From the NCBI GenBank assembly GCA_937884625.1, contig CALGCE010000286.1:1-5646 (forward strand): 5,646 nt of DNA, written 5' to 3'. The notes beneath the pieces were generated by a model. The model was given only the letters and a program-made list of their open reading frames with translations. It was not told where the DNA came from and searched no databases. Source of the DNA: an uncultured Clostridia bacterium (lineage in GTDB: Bacteria > Bacillota > Clostridia > Oscillospirales > Acutalibacteraceae). Position numbers and translations under genes: made by a program. Below are positions 5,395 through 5,646 of this stretch, in pieces. Position 1 is the first letter of the stretch. Each line of letters opens with the position of its first letter.

Positions 5395-5646
5395 ATTGTT
5401 ATTCCAAATCGGCATGACAGCGATTGAAACATATTTCCAAAACGCTGTATATAGCCCAGGCAGACCTGCCGAATTCGCACCTTATGAGAATAAGGGCAAG
5501 GAGCCACCCAAGGCACCAGGAGAATACCGCATACTCGACAATGACGGCAAAATAAAGTACATTGGGGAAGCCAACAACTTGAACCGCCGTATGAAAGAGC
5601 ATATGAGAACCGGCAAATGTGCGGAAGGCAACACCTTCGCCTATAA
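5381..5646 (+). CDS. GIY-YIG nuclease-domain protein, 3' part off window
   Basis: An open frame of 88 residues to the right edge. Residues 46-76 carry the N-terminal half of a GIY-YIG domain: PGEYRI with Gly47-Glu-Tyr49 in the GIY position, DNDGKIKYIG with Tyr60-Ile-Gly62 as the YIG, then NNLNRRMKEH with the expected catalytic Arg69 or Arg70 and His74. The metal-binding Glu of the family would lie beyond the edge, so activity cannot be judged. Residues 1-45 are a helix (MNWTELLFQIGMTAIETYFQ) and a Pro/Lys-rich linker. GIY-YIG enzymes cut DNA and occur in homing endonucleases, repair (UvrC, Cho), restriction enzymes and toxins; which one applies is unclear. ATG 5381 is preceded by an in-frame TAA at 5372; ATG 5414 is an alternative. 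Neither has a Shine-Dalgarno. The codons are clearly richer in G and C than the phage genes, suggesting a different origin. Confidence 0.75.
   Translation, partial: MNWTELLFQIGMTAIETYFQNAVYSPGRPAEFAPYENKGKEPPKAPGEYRILDNDGKIKYIGEANNLNRRMKEHMRTGKCAEGNTFAY

Noticed and set aside
5196..5602. Two minus-strand frames (5196-5516 and 5399-5602)
   Set aside because: They are opposite the GIY-YIG coding sequence, whose motifs are unmistakable. The Phe/Leu/Cys-rich proteins look like shadow translations.

Overview
The window is mostly the late end of a low-GC tailed phage or prophage, read entirely on the minus strand from about 4620 down to 1. The genes are short and tightly packed: gaps are 18 nt or less and two junctions are TAATG stop/start overlaps. 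Most are preceded by a clear Shine-Dalgarno sequence of the AAAGGAG or GGAGGT type. All code is standard. The host is best described as a low-GC bacterium, plausibly an anaerobe of the gut (Firmicutes or Gastranaerophilales-like). That is an inference from composition, the cysteine-rich endolysin and the protein families, not something the sequence proves.

Layout in transcription order (right to left): a hybrid reading frame (5144-4449) whose last ~55 residues look like the end of a phage tail fibre; a tail-fibre protein with three tandem ~49-57-residue repeats and a receptor-binding-type C-terminus (4446-3172); a small coiled-coil protein just downstream of the fibre (3153-2746); an Amidase_2-type endolysin (best start 2762, end 2247); two small proteins of unknown function where a holin or spanin would be expected (2247-1966 and 1957-1712); a DUF4417 protein (1709-1086); and two consecutive proteins with nearly the same Gly/Arg-rich N-terminus, MGGRGSxGG, but unrelated bodies (1086-544, and 540 running off the left edge). 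The fibre binds the host, the amidase cuts peptidoglycan at lysis, and the rest are accessory or unknown.

Right of about 4620 the character changes. The N-terminal ~175 residues of the hybrid frame look like the C-terminal end of a polytopic membrane protein, with one or two membrane segments then a Tyr-rich soluble part, not like a tail protein. From about 5150 onward there is plus-strand coding: a lysine-rich small ORF (5254-5394) overlapping the start of a GIY-YIG nuclease-type gene (5381 to the right edge). That gene is visibly richer in G and C and lacks Shine-Dalgarno sites. The phage genes, membrane-protein fragment and GIY-YIG pair therefore look like three pieces of different origin. 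This is either real recombination or an assembly join, and the sequence alone cannot decide which. I see no RNA genes, CRISPR array, integrase, transposase or recognisable attachment site.
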